From Flavimaricola sp. (GTDB taxonomy: Bacteria; Pseudomonadota; Alphaproteobacteria; Rhodobacterales; Rhodobacteraceae), in the NCBI GenBank assembly GCA_029255105.1, contig JAQWWH010000085.1:17702-81701 (forward strand): a stretch of 64,000 bases of DNA. The letters run 5' to 3'. Made by a program: the position numbers and the translations under genes. Shown here in pieces: positions 25,611 to 33,866 of the stretch. Positions within the stretch are counted from its first letter, which is position 1. Each line of letters starts with the position of its first letter. The notes beneath the pieces were generated by a model, which ran no database searches, was not told the origin of the DNA, and worked only from the letters and a program-made list of their open reading frames with translations.

Positions 25611-26722
25611 TTCAGTACCATGAGGTCCTTGGGAAAGCGGGTCAGCGAGGTGCCCCCGGTTTCGGTGATCAGCACGTCATCCTCGATCCGGACCCCGAAA
25701 TTGTCGATCTCGTAGAGGCCGGGTTCATTGGTGTAGACCGTGCCTGCAGGCAGGATCATGTGATTGCCCCGCATGATGTAGGGGGCCTCGTGCACGTCGC
25801 GACCAAGGCCGTGGCCGGTCTTGGTGCGGATCCGGTCGGCAAAGGGCGATGCCTCAAGCACGCCGGTCACCGCATCGTCGATGTCGTGGGCCGTGACGCC
25901 GGCCCGGGTCACTTCAAACCCCGTCAGGTTGGCCCGCAGGACGGTGTCATAGACCTCCTGCGCCTCGTCCGAGGCGTGGCCCAGAAACACGGTGCGGGTG
26001 ATGTCGGCCGCAAAGCCATCCTTGCGGGCCCCGAAATCCAGCAAGAGCGCATCGCCCGCCTTGACCGCATAGCCTGCCCGCGCCTTGGCGTGCGGCCGGG
26101 CCGATCCGTCGCCAGCGGCCACGATGGGGTGGAATGACTGATCCTCGGCCCCTTCGGCGAACAGGGCCTGAATAAGGGCCTGTTCGATCTGCTTTTCGGT
26201 CTGGCCAAGGCGCACACCGTCAAGGGTTCGGGCCAATGCCCGTTCCGAGATGTCGATCGCCTCTTGCAAGGCCCCGATGTCCTTGGGCGTCTTGATCATG
26301 CGCAGGGCCGAAATTTCGATCTCGGCATCAACGATCCGCAGGTCAGGCTGGGCACGCATCATGGCGTGATGAACAAAGACACGCATCACCTGCCCTTCAA
26401 CGGCAAGTGACCGGATCGACAGATGGGCCATCAGGGCAGAAAAGGCGGCGTCATAGCCGGTCTGGTCGCGCCAGTCGAAGACGGCGCCTTCAAAGCCGAC
26501 AAGGTCCCAGCTGCGCAGTTCGAGGTTGGGCACAAGGGCGGCGGGCGGTCCGTTAGCGGGGATGACCAGCATGAAGGGGCGTTCATGGCTCATGAACACA
26601 TGCTCAACGGCGCGGGTGAAATTCGGGCCAGGCACAAGGGCAACAGCATCGACACCAAGGTCGGAGGCCACTGTGGCATAGGCGGCGAGACGGTCGGTCA
26701 GCGATAAGGCCAAGGTCAGCAC
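25604..26722 (-). CDS. M24-family Xaa-Pro-type aminopeptidase
   Basis: A 372-residue M24 enzyme. The five metal ligands are seen in 'LLLDFGARKDGFAADITRT' (two Asp), GHGLGRDVHE (His), TNEPGLYEI (Glu) and RIEDDVLIT (Glu). Family members remove an N-terminal residue ahead of proline. Encoded between the binding protein and dppB of a dipeptide importer, it is likely to cleave what that system imports. It is clearly distinct from the other M24 gene at 19843 (different N-terminal domain and about 16 residues shorter). Confidence 0.87.
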   Translation of the reverse strand: MLTLALSLTDRLAAYATVASDLGVDAVALVPGPNFTRAVEHVFMSHERPFMLVIPANGPPAALVPNLELRSWDLVGFEGAVFDWRDQTGYDAAFSALMAHLSIRSLAVEGQVMRVFVHHAMMRAQPDLRIVDAEIEISALRMIKTPKDIGALQEAIDISERALARTLDGVRLGQTEKQIEQALIQALFAEGAEDQSFHPIVAAGDGSARPHAKARAGYAVKAGDALLLDFGARKDGFAADITRTVFLGHASDEAQEVYDTVLRANLTGFEVTRAGVTAHDIDDAVTGVLEASPFADRIRTKTGHGLGRDVHEAPYIMRGNHMILPAGTVYTNEPGLYEIDNFGVRIEDDVLITETGGTSLTRFPKDLMVLKC

Positions 26723-26757
26723 CAGACTGTCAGAGGGGAATTAGGGTAGGATCGGGA

Positions 26758-26774
26758 CGGCGCATGGCGCGCCG
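26758..26774 (-). terminator. Hairpin between binding-protein gene and peptidase gene
   Basis: Six-base stem CGGCGC/GCGCCG around ATGGC in a GC-rich stretch, without a T-run. It lies just after the binding-protein stop within the leftward operon and, like the stem at 11552, may stabilise or attenuate the message so that the binding protein is made in excess. Confidence 0.4.
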
Positions 26775-26793
26775 CCCCGGGACTTTTGGTCGA

Positions 26794-28386
26794 TCAGTTG
26801 GACAGACCGACGGCGTTGAAGATGTGGCCACCCAGCGGGTGAACAACGTAGTTCTCAACTTCGGGACGCATGGTCATGTAGACGACCGAGTGGGCGATGG
26901 TGGCCCATGGCGCCTGCTCTTTGAAGATAAGCTGCGCCTCTTCGTACAGCGGCTGACGCTCTGCCTGTGTCGGCAGCACCTTGGCAGCCTGGATCAGGTC
27001 TTCGAACGGCTGGTAGCACCACTGTGCCCGGTTCGAGTTCTCGCGACCGTCACAGCCCAGCAGAACAGCCAGGAAGTTGTCCGGATCACCATTGTCACCG
27101 GTCCAGCCCAGAAGGATGGCACCGTCGCGGTCAAGTTCGCGCGACCGGGACAGGTACTCGCCCCATTCGTAGGACACGATTTCCACCGTCACACCGATCT
27201 GGGCAAAGTCTTCCTGCATCAGCTCGGCCATACGGCGGGCGTTGGGGTTGTAGGGACGCTGAACCGGCATGGCCCAGATTTTCATGTTCAGGTCGGTGAC
27301 ACCTTCTGCCTCCAGCATGGCGCGGGCGGCTTCGGGATCGTAGGGGTCGTCGACAGTGGCGGTGTTGTAGGACCACATGGTCGGCGGGATCGGGTTGACC
27401 GCGATCTGGCCGGAACCCTGGAAGACCACGTCGATGATGGCCTGCTTGTCGATGGCCATGTTCAGGGCACGACGGACGGCCGGATTGTCATAGGGCGGCT
27501 GCGTCGTGTTGTAGGCCAGGTAGCCGACGTTCAGACCCTCTTGCTCCATGACGACAACGTCATCCAAGGCTTTCATCGCTTCGACATCGGCAGGGTTGGG
27601 ATAGGCCATGACATGGCATTCGCCCGCCTGAACCTTCTGGTAGCGGACGCTGGCATCGGGTGTGATCGCAAAGATCAGAGACTCAACGCGGGCAGGCTCG
27701 CCCCAATAGGCATCGTTGCGCAGATACCGGATGACGGCATCCTTCTGATAGGCCTGGAAGCTGAAGGGACCGGTGCCGATCGGCGCCTGGTTCAGCATCT
27801 CGGGCGTGCCAGCCGCCATCATCGCATCGGCATATTCAGCCGAAACGATCGAGGCAAAGTCCATCGCCATGTTGGCGATAAAGGGGGCCTCGGGCCGGGT
27901 CAGGTTGAATACGACGGTATAGTCGTCGACCTTTTCGATGCTCTCGATCAGATCGGGCATCGACATGCCGCCAAAGTATTCCCAGGTGCCGCCGGAGACG
28001 GTGAAATAGGGGTTGGCTTCGTTGCCCTGACGGTCGAACGAGAAGATCACGTCATCGGCGTTGAAGTCGCGCGTTGGCGTGAACATCTCGTTGCTATGGA
28101 AGGACGCGCCCTGACGCAGGTTGAACGTCACGGTCATCCCGTCTTCGGACACATCCCAGCTTTCGGCCAGTCCGGGGATAACTTCGGTCGTGCCGACCCG
28201 GAATTCTGTCAACCGGTTGTAAATCGGGTGGCTGGACGCATCAAAGGTCGTGCCAGCGGTATACAGCGCGGGGTCGAACCCTTCGGGCGATCCTTCCGAG
28301 CAATAGACCAGGGCCTGTGCCGAGGCCGAGGACGCCCCGATCGCTGCGAGCAGGAAACCTGCCGCAAGCTTTTGTTTCAGTGACAT
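26794..28386 (-). CDS. Dipeptide-type ABC transporter substrate-binding protein (DppA type)
   Basis: A 530-residue periplasmic binding protein of family 5. Signal peptide MSLKQKLAAGFLLAAIGASSASA with cleavage after ASA is visible, followed by 'LVYCSEGSPEGFDPALYTAGTTFDASSHPIYNRL', which is very close to the DppA/heme-dipeptide-binding start. The frame is open upstream, but the ATG at 28386 with AAGGGAG ten bases ahead is the sensible start. It delivers a dipeptide or similar compound to DppBCDF. A candidate promoter and operator lie about 70-110 bases upstream. Confidence 0.9.
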   Translation of the reverse strand: MSLKQKLAAGFLLAAIGASSASAQALVYCSEGSPEGFDPALYTAGTTFDASSHPIYNRLTEFRVGTTEVIPGLAESWDVSEDGMTVTFNLRQGASFHSNEMFTPTRDFNADDVIFSFDRQGNEANPYFTVSGGTWEYFGGMSMPDLIESIEKVDDYTVVFNLTRPEAPFIANMAMDFASIVSAEYADAMMAAGTPEMLNQAPIGTGPFSFQAYQKDAVIRYLRNDAYWGEPARVESLIFAITPDASVRYQKVQAGECHVMAYPNPADVEAMKALDDVVVMEQEGLNVGYLAYNTTQPPYDNPAVRRALNMAIDKQAIIDVVFQGSGQIAVNPIPPTMWSYNTATVDDPYDPEAARAMLEAEGVTDLNMKIWAMPVQRPYNPNARRMAELMQEDFAQIGVTVEIVSYEWGEYLSRSRELDRDGAILLGWTGDNGDPDNFLAVLLGCDGRENSNRAQWCYQPFEDLIQAAKVLPTQAERQPLYEEAQLIFKEQAPWATIAHSVVYMTMRPEVENYVVHPLGGHIFNAVGLSN

Positions 28387-28698
28387 AATTATTGTCTCCC
28401 TTGGGTTTTTTCTTGGTCGTCGAAGAACTGACCCCCAGTTGGCCTGGAGTGCCGCATTTATACAGGCTGCCAATCAGGTCCGACCAAACCTGATCATCAG
28501 AACATATGGACATTACGTCCTTGCCGACGCGACTCGCGGACAATCCGGGTGCGCTCGTCAATGTCCTCGCATGGGAACACGAAAGATGCGTGCTGCCAAG
28601 CAAAAGGAGCGAAAATTTGACAAGGATGCCCCGACGTCCGCCATCGGGGGTCGCTCATTGCAGAGCGGACGTGAGGCATCAAACCCCATTCGGGGCCG
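28387..28698. other. Intergenic region upstream of the dipeptide-importer operon
   Basis: This 312-base gap holds the leader and promoter of the leftward importer operon. No protein-coding frame of its own is convincing. The half near the importer carries a TATAAAT -10-like sequence and a palindrome; the half near the RuBisCO-like gene shows no recognisable terminator. Confidence 0.6.
28456..28494 (-). promoter_or_regulatory. Candidate promoter and operator of the dipeptide-importer operon
   Basis: On the minus strand a palindrome ATCAGGT-N8-ACCTGAT (28494-28473) stands directly ahead of TATAAAT (28462-28456), a plausible -10 about 70 bases before the start codon of the binding protein. The TTGGTC inside the palindrome could be part of a -35, although the spacing of 19 bases is long. 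The cognate regulator is unknown; none is encoded beside the operon. Confidence 0.45.
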
Positions 28699-29958
28699 TT
28701 ACAGGACCTCTTTGAAATGCGCCAAAGCTTGCGCCAGTTCCGGCTGTTCGCGGGCGTGATCGCGGATCGGGACGCCAATTCGCGCGGCCTCTGCCGCTTG
28801 CCGCAAAGCGGTGATACCGGCGGCGGGACCGCTAGGATGGCTCATGATGCCGCCGCCTGCGCAGAACAGGAAATCCTGATTGCCAAGGACCTCTGCCGAC
28901 GGCCCAACCTGCCAGACCGTCTGACCAGAGGAAAAGACGGGAAGGGCAATCGCCCCCTCCGACGCACCGGCAATCGGGGCCTGCACGGACCGGGCCGCAT
29001 TGGTGACGACCGCATCGGTTTCTGTGAACTTGTTTCCCAGACCGTTGACATGCAAATGATCCGCCCCCGCCAGCCGCCAGATCTTTTGCATTGCGGGAAA
29101 GGCGATCCCGATATGGGGCGAGCGGGACATAAGCCCCCAGCCGTTGCGATGCGCATGGATCGGAAGCGGCGACCGGTCGCGCAGCCAGCGCAGGCCGACA
29201 AGGCCGACCGAGTAAAGCGAGGCCATCGCGCAGGTCGCCCCCAATCGTTCGAGCATATCCAGATGACGCGCCATCGCATCAAGGTCGTCCGTCATGTTGA
29301 AGGCATACATCACCTTGCGCCCCGACCGATCCGCATGCCGGTTCAGGACATCCATGACCTTTGTCGCCCGCTCGTCCAACGGACAGCCGGGGCCGTTTGC
29401 CTGAAGCTCATCATCCTTGATGAAATCGATGCCCGCCCCGGCCAGCGTATCGACAAGGGACGCCGTTTCGGTCGCGGTCAGGCCGATGCTGGGCTTGATG
29501 ATGGTGCCGATCATCGGCCCCTTGGGCACGCCCATTAGGGCGCGGGTTCCCCCGATGCCGAATTGCGGTCCGGGCAGGGCGGCGGCAAAGCTGGGGGGAA
29601 GGGTCACGTCCAGCAACCGGATGGCCGAAAACTCGGCCAGTTCAAACAGGTTGCCGGCAATCGTGGCCATCAGGTTTGGCAAGGACGGGCCGATGTTGTC
29701 CATCGGCCAGCTGATCGTGACCTCGCCCCGCTCGTAAACCTCTCCCTTTGCGCGCGATGGCAAGGACGGGGTCGGGCTGCTGCCGGTGGGCCGGATCGCC
29801 TCGATCCGGGCGCCAGAACGGGCGCGCAGGTCGTCGGTCTCGGCGGCGAGCCGGACAAAGGTGCCGGTCGACTGCTCGCCCGCCGCGACGGCTGCGGCGC
29901 GGTCCAGCCCGACCGGGCTTTCCATGTCATAGGTGGCGGTAAACCGTTCGGTTGTCAT
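28699..29958 (-). CDS. oiaX: RuBisCO-like protein, probable 3-oxo-isoapionate-4-phosphate decarboxylase
   Basis: A 419-residue form-IV RuBisCO-like protein. It keeps Lys155 (IIKPSIG), the carbamate/metal motif KDDE (181-184), His270 in 'IHAHRNG', Lys310 in the loop-6 position 'GLGNKFTE', and the 'SSGQTVWQV' and 'GGGIMSHPSGPAAG' phosphate-binding stretches. The four-base overlap with a DUF1537 kinase and the presence of apnO, apnL and apsD nearby identify it as OiaX, which decarboxylates 3-oxo-isoapionate 4-phosphate to L-erythrulose 1-phosphate. It would not fix carbon. Other RuBisCO-like proteins act in four-carbon acid or methionine salvage routes, but the neighbourhood favours apiose. Confidence 0.83.
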   Translation of the reverse strand: MTTERFTATYDMESPVGLDRAAAVAAGEQSTGTFVRLAAETDDLRARSGARIEAIRPTGSSPTPSLPSRAKGEVYERGEVTISWPMDNIGPSLPNLMATIAGNLFELAEFSAIRLLDVTLPPSFAAALPGPQFGIGGTRALMGVPKGPMIGTIIKPSIGLTATETASLVDTLAGAGIDFIKDDELQANGPGCPLDERATKVMDVLNRHADRSGRKVMYAFNMTDDLDAMARHLDMLERLGATCAMASLYSVGLVGLRWLRDRSPLPIHAHRNGWGLMSRSPHIGIAFPAMQKIWRLAGADHLHVNGLGNKFTETDAVVTNAARSVQAPIAGASEGAIALPVFSSGQTVWQVGPSAEVLGNQDFLFCAGGGIMSHPSGPAAGITALRQAAEAARIGVPIRDHAREQPELAQALAHFKEVL

Positions 29959-31337
29959 CGCAGACCTCCTCCGTCCCTGATCCAGCCGAAATAGTCATGG
30001 CTGCCCATCTGTCCGCCCTTGAGGGCAATCTCCAACCCGTCAGCGGCACCGCTGGCCTGTGCCGAACAGATCGCCGCCCCGGGGATCGTGGGGACAAGGG
30101 CCGACAGGGCAAAGATGCCCAACTCTCCGGTCACATGTCCCGATGTGTCACCCCCCGCCACCACCGCCCGGCGCAGCCCGGCCGTTGTGACCAGACGCAG
30201 CAGGATCCGGCCCAGCGCCCCGCCGATAGCCTCGTTCGCCTGCTCCATATCCGCAGCCTGCGCCCGAAGGGCCGCGACACGGGGGTCATCCGGGCCCTTG
30301 GCACTGTGCACCAGTGGGATGCGGCCCTCTGACAAGGCCAACAGGGAAGTCTTTACCGCGATATCCTCGGCCCGCGCCAGATCATCGGGAGAGCGGCAAA
30401 CGGCAAGGGTGTCAAAGGCGATGCTGGCAAACCCATCCCCCTCAGCCCAGTCGATCTGATCGCGGGTGATGAGCGAGACAGAGCCTGCAACAACCGCCAT
30501 GCTTTCGGTGCGCCCAAGCGAGGCCGGCGTCTGAACCGGTGGGATCTGACCAACCACCGCAAGGTGGGCCACAAGGGCATATTCAACCCCCTGAGAGCCG
30601 ACGACAAACCGGCTTGCCTCCCGCCGTTCCCACAACAACTGGCCAACGACCGGTTCGTCCCGGGCGGTCATCATGTCCATCGTCCAGCCGCCCCATTGGC
30701 CTGTCAGGCGGGCGGCGGCGGCCTCCGGGTCTGCCTGCATCTCAAGATCAAGGCAGTGGAACGGCATGTCCGTCTGCCGGGCCAGATGTCGGGCCACGTC
30801 CGCCTCGTCCATAGGGGTGACAGGGTGGCGCGCCATGACGGGATGCCGGTCAAGGCGAAAGACCCCATCGGGCGTACCGGCAAACAGGTGCCCAAAGGCC
30901 TGAAAGCGGCGCATGGCAGGCGCAGCCAGCACCACCGGAATGGCGGACCGGCCGAACATTGCAGCCCCGATGTCCATCGCCCGGCCGATCGACCCGATAT
31001 GAGGGGCGGAATCTAGGGTTGAGCATGTCTTGTAGTGGATCAGCCCTGCCCCGGTTTCGGCCAAAGTCGCGAAAAGGCTGGGCAAGTTTTCGTCCATCCA
31101 GTCAGGCGATTTCGTCCGGGCGAGCGTGGCGATCCCCACCCCTTTCACATCCGGGTAGCGGGCAAGCTGCTCGGCCGTTGGTGGCCCCAGGAAGAGGATC
31201 GAGGGCAACCCGCCGAAAGTCAGCACCTCCATCACCGCCGCCGCACCGGTGACATCGTCGCCCAGCCAGCCGATCAGCGGCGCCTCAGCACCCTTGGCTT
31301 TGACCTTATCCACCGTATACCCTTTTCCCAGCGTCAT
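29955..31337 (-). CDS. oiaK: DUF1537-family sugar-acid kinase, probable 3-oxo-isoapionate kinase
   Basis: A 460-residue four-carbon-acid-sugar kinase family protein. The N-terminal substrate domain shows 'IGWLGDDVTGAAAVMEVL' and the C-terminal nucleotide domain shows AGGDTSGHV and 'IALKGGQMGSHDYF', both hallmarks. In the apiose pathway it phosphorylates 3-oxo-isoapionate before OiaX. The ATG at 31337 has no visible ribosome-binding site; an in-frame GTG at 31313, with AAAAGGG six bases ahead, may be the real start, removing eight residues. It diverges from the GntR gene only 31 bases away (55 with the GTG start). Confidence 0.83.
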   Translation of the reverse strand: MTLGKGYTVDKVKAKGAEAPLIGWLGDDVTGAAAVMEVLTFGGLPSILFLGPPTAEQLARYPDVKGVGIATLARTKSPDWMDENLPSLFATLAETGAGLIHYKTCSTLDSAPHIGSIGRAMDIGAAMFGRSAIPVVLAAPAMRRFQAFGHLFAGTPDGVFRLDRHPVMARHPVTPMDEADVARHLARQTDMPFHCLDLEMQADPEAAAARLTGQWGGWTMDMMTARDEPVVGQLLWERREASRFVVGSQGVEYALVAHLAVVGQIPPVQTPASLGRTESMAVVAGSVSLITRDQIDWAEGDGFASIAFDTLAVCRSPDDLARAEDIAVKTSLLALSEGRIPLVHSAKGPDDPRVAALRAQAADMEQANEAIGGALGRILLRLVTTAGLRRAVVAGGDTSGHVTGELGIFALSALVPTIPGAAICSAQASGAADGLEIALKGGQMGSHDYFGWIRDGGGLR

Positions 31338-31368
31338 TTACGCCATTGCCATGCTGAGGAGGTTCTTC

Positions 31369-32085
31369 ATGTCCACCCATCCGGACCCCGACCGCATTGT
31401 CCGGCGCAAGCTGTCGGACGAGGTGTTCGACCGGTTGAAGAGCATGATCCTTGACGGCACCCTTGTCCCCGGTGATCCGGTCCCGTCCGAGCGGGACCTG
31501 ATGACCCGATTCAGCGTCGGCAGACCAGCCGTGCGAGAAGCGTTGCAGACCCTTCACAACCTTGGCCTGATCACCGTATCCCACGGCGAGCGTAGCCGGG
31601 TGAACGAGATCAGCCCGACCGTCGCGATCCAGCAGCTTGATGCCCTTGCCCCGTTCCTTCTGTCCGCCGCGCCCGAAAACCTCGAGCATCTGAAATCCGC
31701 CCGCAAGATGTTTGAGGTCGGCATGGCCAAGCAGGCGGCAGAGCGGCACCGGCCCGAAGACATCGCCGCACTTGAGGCCCTTCTGGAGACCCAATCGGGG
31801 CTTTTGGACCGGCCCAAGGACTTTATCCGCACCGATATGGCCTTTCACGCCCGCATCGTTGAGATCGGCGGCAATCCGATTGTCGCCGCGATGGCGGACG
31901 CCATGTTGAAATGGCTGTTTCACTACCACACAGCGCTTTTGCATTGGTCGGGGAACGAAGGCACCACCCTCAAGGAACATCGTCAGATTATCGACGCGAT
32001 TGCCGCCTCTGACCCAGAGGCGGCGGGACAGGTGATGACGATGCATCTGGACCGGTCGTCTGAAAAGTACCGCTTTCATCGCTAG
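31369..32085 (+). CDS. FadR-type GntR transcriptional regulator of the apiose locus
   Basis: A 238-residue regulator: N-terminal winged helix ('GDPVPSERDLMTRFSVGRPAVREALQTL') and an FCD effector domain of helices with metal/ligand histidines ('FHARIVEIGGNP', 'EHRQIIDAI', 'MHLDRSSEKY'). The start at 31369 has a strong GAGGAGG site. It is flanked by oiaK (divergent) and apnL (convergent, with overlapping stops), so it most likely controls the apiose genes. It probably binds the palindrome ahead of apnO and responds to a pathway sugar acid. Confidence 0.82.
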   Translation: MSTHPDPDRIVRRKLSDEVFDRLKSMILDGTLVPGDPVPSERDLMTRFSVGRPAVREALQTLHNLGLITVSHGERSRVNEISPTVAIQQLDALAPFLLSAAPENLEHLKSARKMFEVGMAKQAAERHRPEDIAALEALLETQSGLLDRPKDFIRTDMAFHARIVEIGGNPIVAAMADAMLKWLFHYHTALLHWSGNEGTTLKEHRQIIDAIAASDPEAAGQVMTMHLDRSSEKYRFHR

Positions 32086-33866
32086 GCCAGATCCCGTTCG
32101 ACGATGGCGAAGGGGGCAAGGGAAACGGTCGTTCCCCCAACCTCGAGCGATATCGCCTCGGCTGTGAGATTGGCGAGCCAGATGTTATCGGCGAGGGCCA
32201 AGGCGGCAACACGCTCAGGGTCGCTGGTCTGGCAGTGCCGCAAGGGCTGTCCGGCCAGTTGGGCAAGCCTGACAAGCAGATCGGCAAGCGGCGTGGACCT
32301 TTTCCCTGCCATCAGCCCACGCGGGCCGAACAGGGCAGAAGGCGTCCAGGACGCCACCCCGAACGGGGCGATAGCGGCGAGATAGCCAAGGGCAAAGGCC
32401 GCACCAAAGGCGGCGAAATGCCGTGGATCGGTCTCGGCCATGCAAAGGCGCTTGCCCTCTGGATTGGGCATGGTTCGCGAGCCGTAAGGGTTCTGCCGCA
32501 TCGGGATTGAGGACAGCCCCAGCCGCAGGGGCCGCCCTTCGACGATCGCTTCGGCGGATTGCAGGATCCAGGGCAAGGCCGTCAGCGTCTGCATCACCGA
32601 CCGGTCATCAGCGGCATGGACAATCGGGTTGGTCCCACAGGTCACGTAGTCAAGCGCCGCAACGGGGGGCCGTTTGCGATTGAGTTCGGTGAAATAAGAC
32701 AGCATCCCACCGCCCCGTTCAATCCAGGGGAAAGCCCGCGCTACGGCAGCATGCACCTCCTCCAAGGGCGGACAGGCGGGCCAGGTGCTGCCGGGCGGTG
32801 TCGATTGGCGGTCAACAGAGGGGCAGACAAGAATCGAAGCCAGGTTGAGGCCAGCCGCATTGATCTGCCGGGCCAGCCCCCCGAACTCGGCGTCCAGATC
32901 GCCATCACAGCGGGCGGCGTATTCCAGATCGACGACCAGTCCCGTTGCCGCCTGAAGGGCTGCAAAGGCCGCCAGATCATCCTCGACCGGCCCCTCGGCT
33001 GCACCGGGATCAAGATGGGCCCAGATCCGGTTCGGGGCGAGGTGCTGCAAGGGTCCGGGCTCGTGCAGCGCCTGACGGGCTTCGGCAGCCGTCAGGACGA
33101 GGCTCAGCTCTGGCAGCTTCTTAAGGGAAATATCGCCCAATTCGACCGCCAGCGCAGTTTCGCCCTGACCCTCAGGTGTCCCCGAAAACGACAGGGCCAC
33201 CGCCTGCTCAATCCCCTGCCCGGCTGGCAGGACATAAGGCCAGGGCAGCGCCAAAGGGCGGACGTAGGTCTTGAAAGAGGCGTCGGACCAGTTGCGCTGA
33301 TCCTCCATCTCGAAGGTGTCGCCCTCAAACGCGCACCTGACGGTCAGGCCATTCTGATTATGGGTCAGCGACCTGATGTCCATGAAGGGTTGTTTGGGGT
33401 CGATGCGGGCCGGAAAGGCGCTGTCCTCTACCCGGCCGTCCGTATGCTCGACCCGGACCGGCAGGCCCGAGACCTGAACCGGATGCAGAACCGTAAAGCC
33501 GGCCCGGTTCGTTTCAAAATCCGCATCGGGCACCGCGACGCCGCGAAAGACAAGACTGGAGGGTGTTGCCTGCACCGACATGGCCGCCCGCAGAACCGGG
33601 CCGTTGCCATGGTAGATGGCCTGCCATTCGATTGTCAGGGCGGCTGCACTCTCAACGATGGTTTCGCCTTCGATGACGGGGGTCAGGGTGCCCCAATCCG
33701 CGTCGCGCACCGGAAAGGTGATGGCCCGGATCAGTTCGGTTCCGGCAAACCGGATGTCCGAAAGCCCCCCCTCCATCAAACAGAACGACAGTTGGCCCCG
33801 CCGGAAGGACCGCGCTTCGCCCGGCGGTTCGGTCGTTCCGAAAAGGGACAGAGCGTCTGTCATCAC
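32082..33866 (-). CDS. apnL: Probable D-apionate lactonase
   Basis: A 594-residue protein without common sequence motifs of small lactonases. Its length and its place between apsD and the rest of the apiose gene set fit ApnL, which opens D-apionolactone to D-apionate. Stretches such as 'TFPVRDADWGTLTPVIEGE' near residue 50, 'HNQNGLTVRCAFEGDTFEMEDQRNWSDASFKTY' near 170-200 and 'CGTNPIVHAADDRSVMQTL' near 415 are the most distinctive. Identification rests mainly on context. Its ATG overlaps the apsD stop by four bases, and its own stop overlaps that of the convergent regulator. Confidence 0.7.
   Translation of the reverse strand: MMTDALSLFGTTEPPGEARSFRRGQLSFCLMEGGLSDIRFAGTELIRAITFPVRDADWGTLTPVIEGETIVESAAALTIEWQAIYHGNGPVLRAAMSVQATPSSLVFRGVAVPDADFETNRAGFTVLHPVQVSGLPVRVEHTDGRVEDSAFPARIDPKQPFMDIRSLTHNQNGLTVRCAFEGDTFEMEDQRNWSDASFKTYVRPLALPWPYVLPAGQGIEQAVALSFSGTPEGQGETALAVELGDISLKKLPELSLVLTAAEARQALHEPGPLQHLAPNRIWAHLDPGAAEGPVEDDLAAFAALQAATGLVVDLEYAARCDGDLDAEFGGLARQINAAGLNLASILVCPSVDRQSTPPGSTWPACPPLEEVHAAVARAFPWIERGGGMLSYFTELNRKRPPVAALDYVTCGTNPIVHAADDRSVMQTLTALPWILQSAEAIVEGRPLRLGLSSIPMRQNPYGSRTMPNPEGKRLCMAETDPRHFAAFGAAFALGYLAAIAPFGVASWTPSALFGPRGLMAGKRSTPLADLLVRLAQLAGQPLRHCQTSDPERVAALALADNIWLANLTAEAISLEVGGTTVSLAPFAIVERDLA

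Noticed and set aside
26764..28383. Long rightward frame (539 codons) over the binding-protein gene
   Set aside because: It is the antisense shadow of the binding protein; the minus-strand frame has a signal peptide, ribosome-binding site and family motifs.
28439..28759. Rightward open frame of about 106 codons across the gap and the end of the RuBisCO-like gene
   Set aside because: Its sequence is arginine-rich and unlike any family, and it overlaps a clear gene on the other strand; it reflects high GC rather than coding.
28699..29958. Genuine RuBisCO large subunit for carbon fixation
   Set aside because: The sequence is of the RuBisCO-like type, no small subunit or phosphoribulokinase is near, and it is fused by overlap to a DUF1537 kinase.
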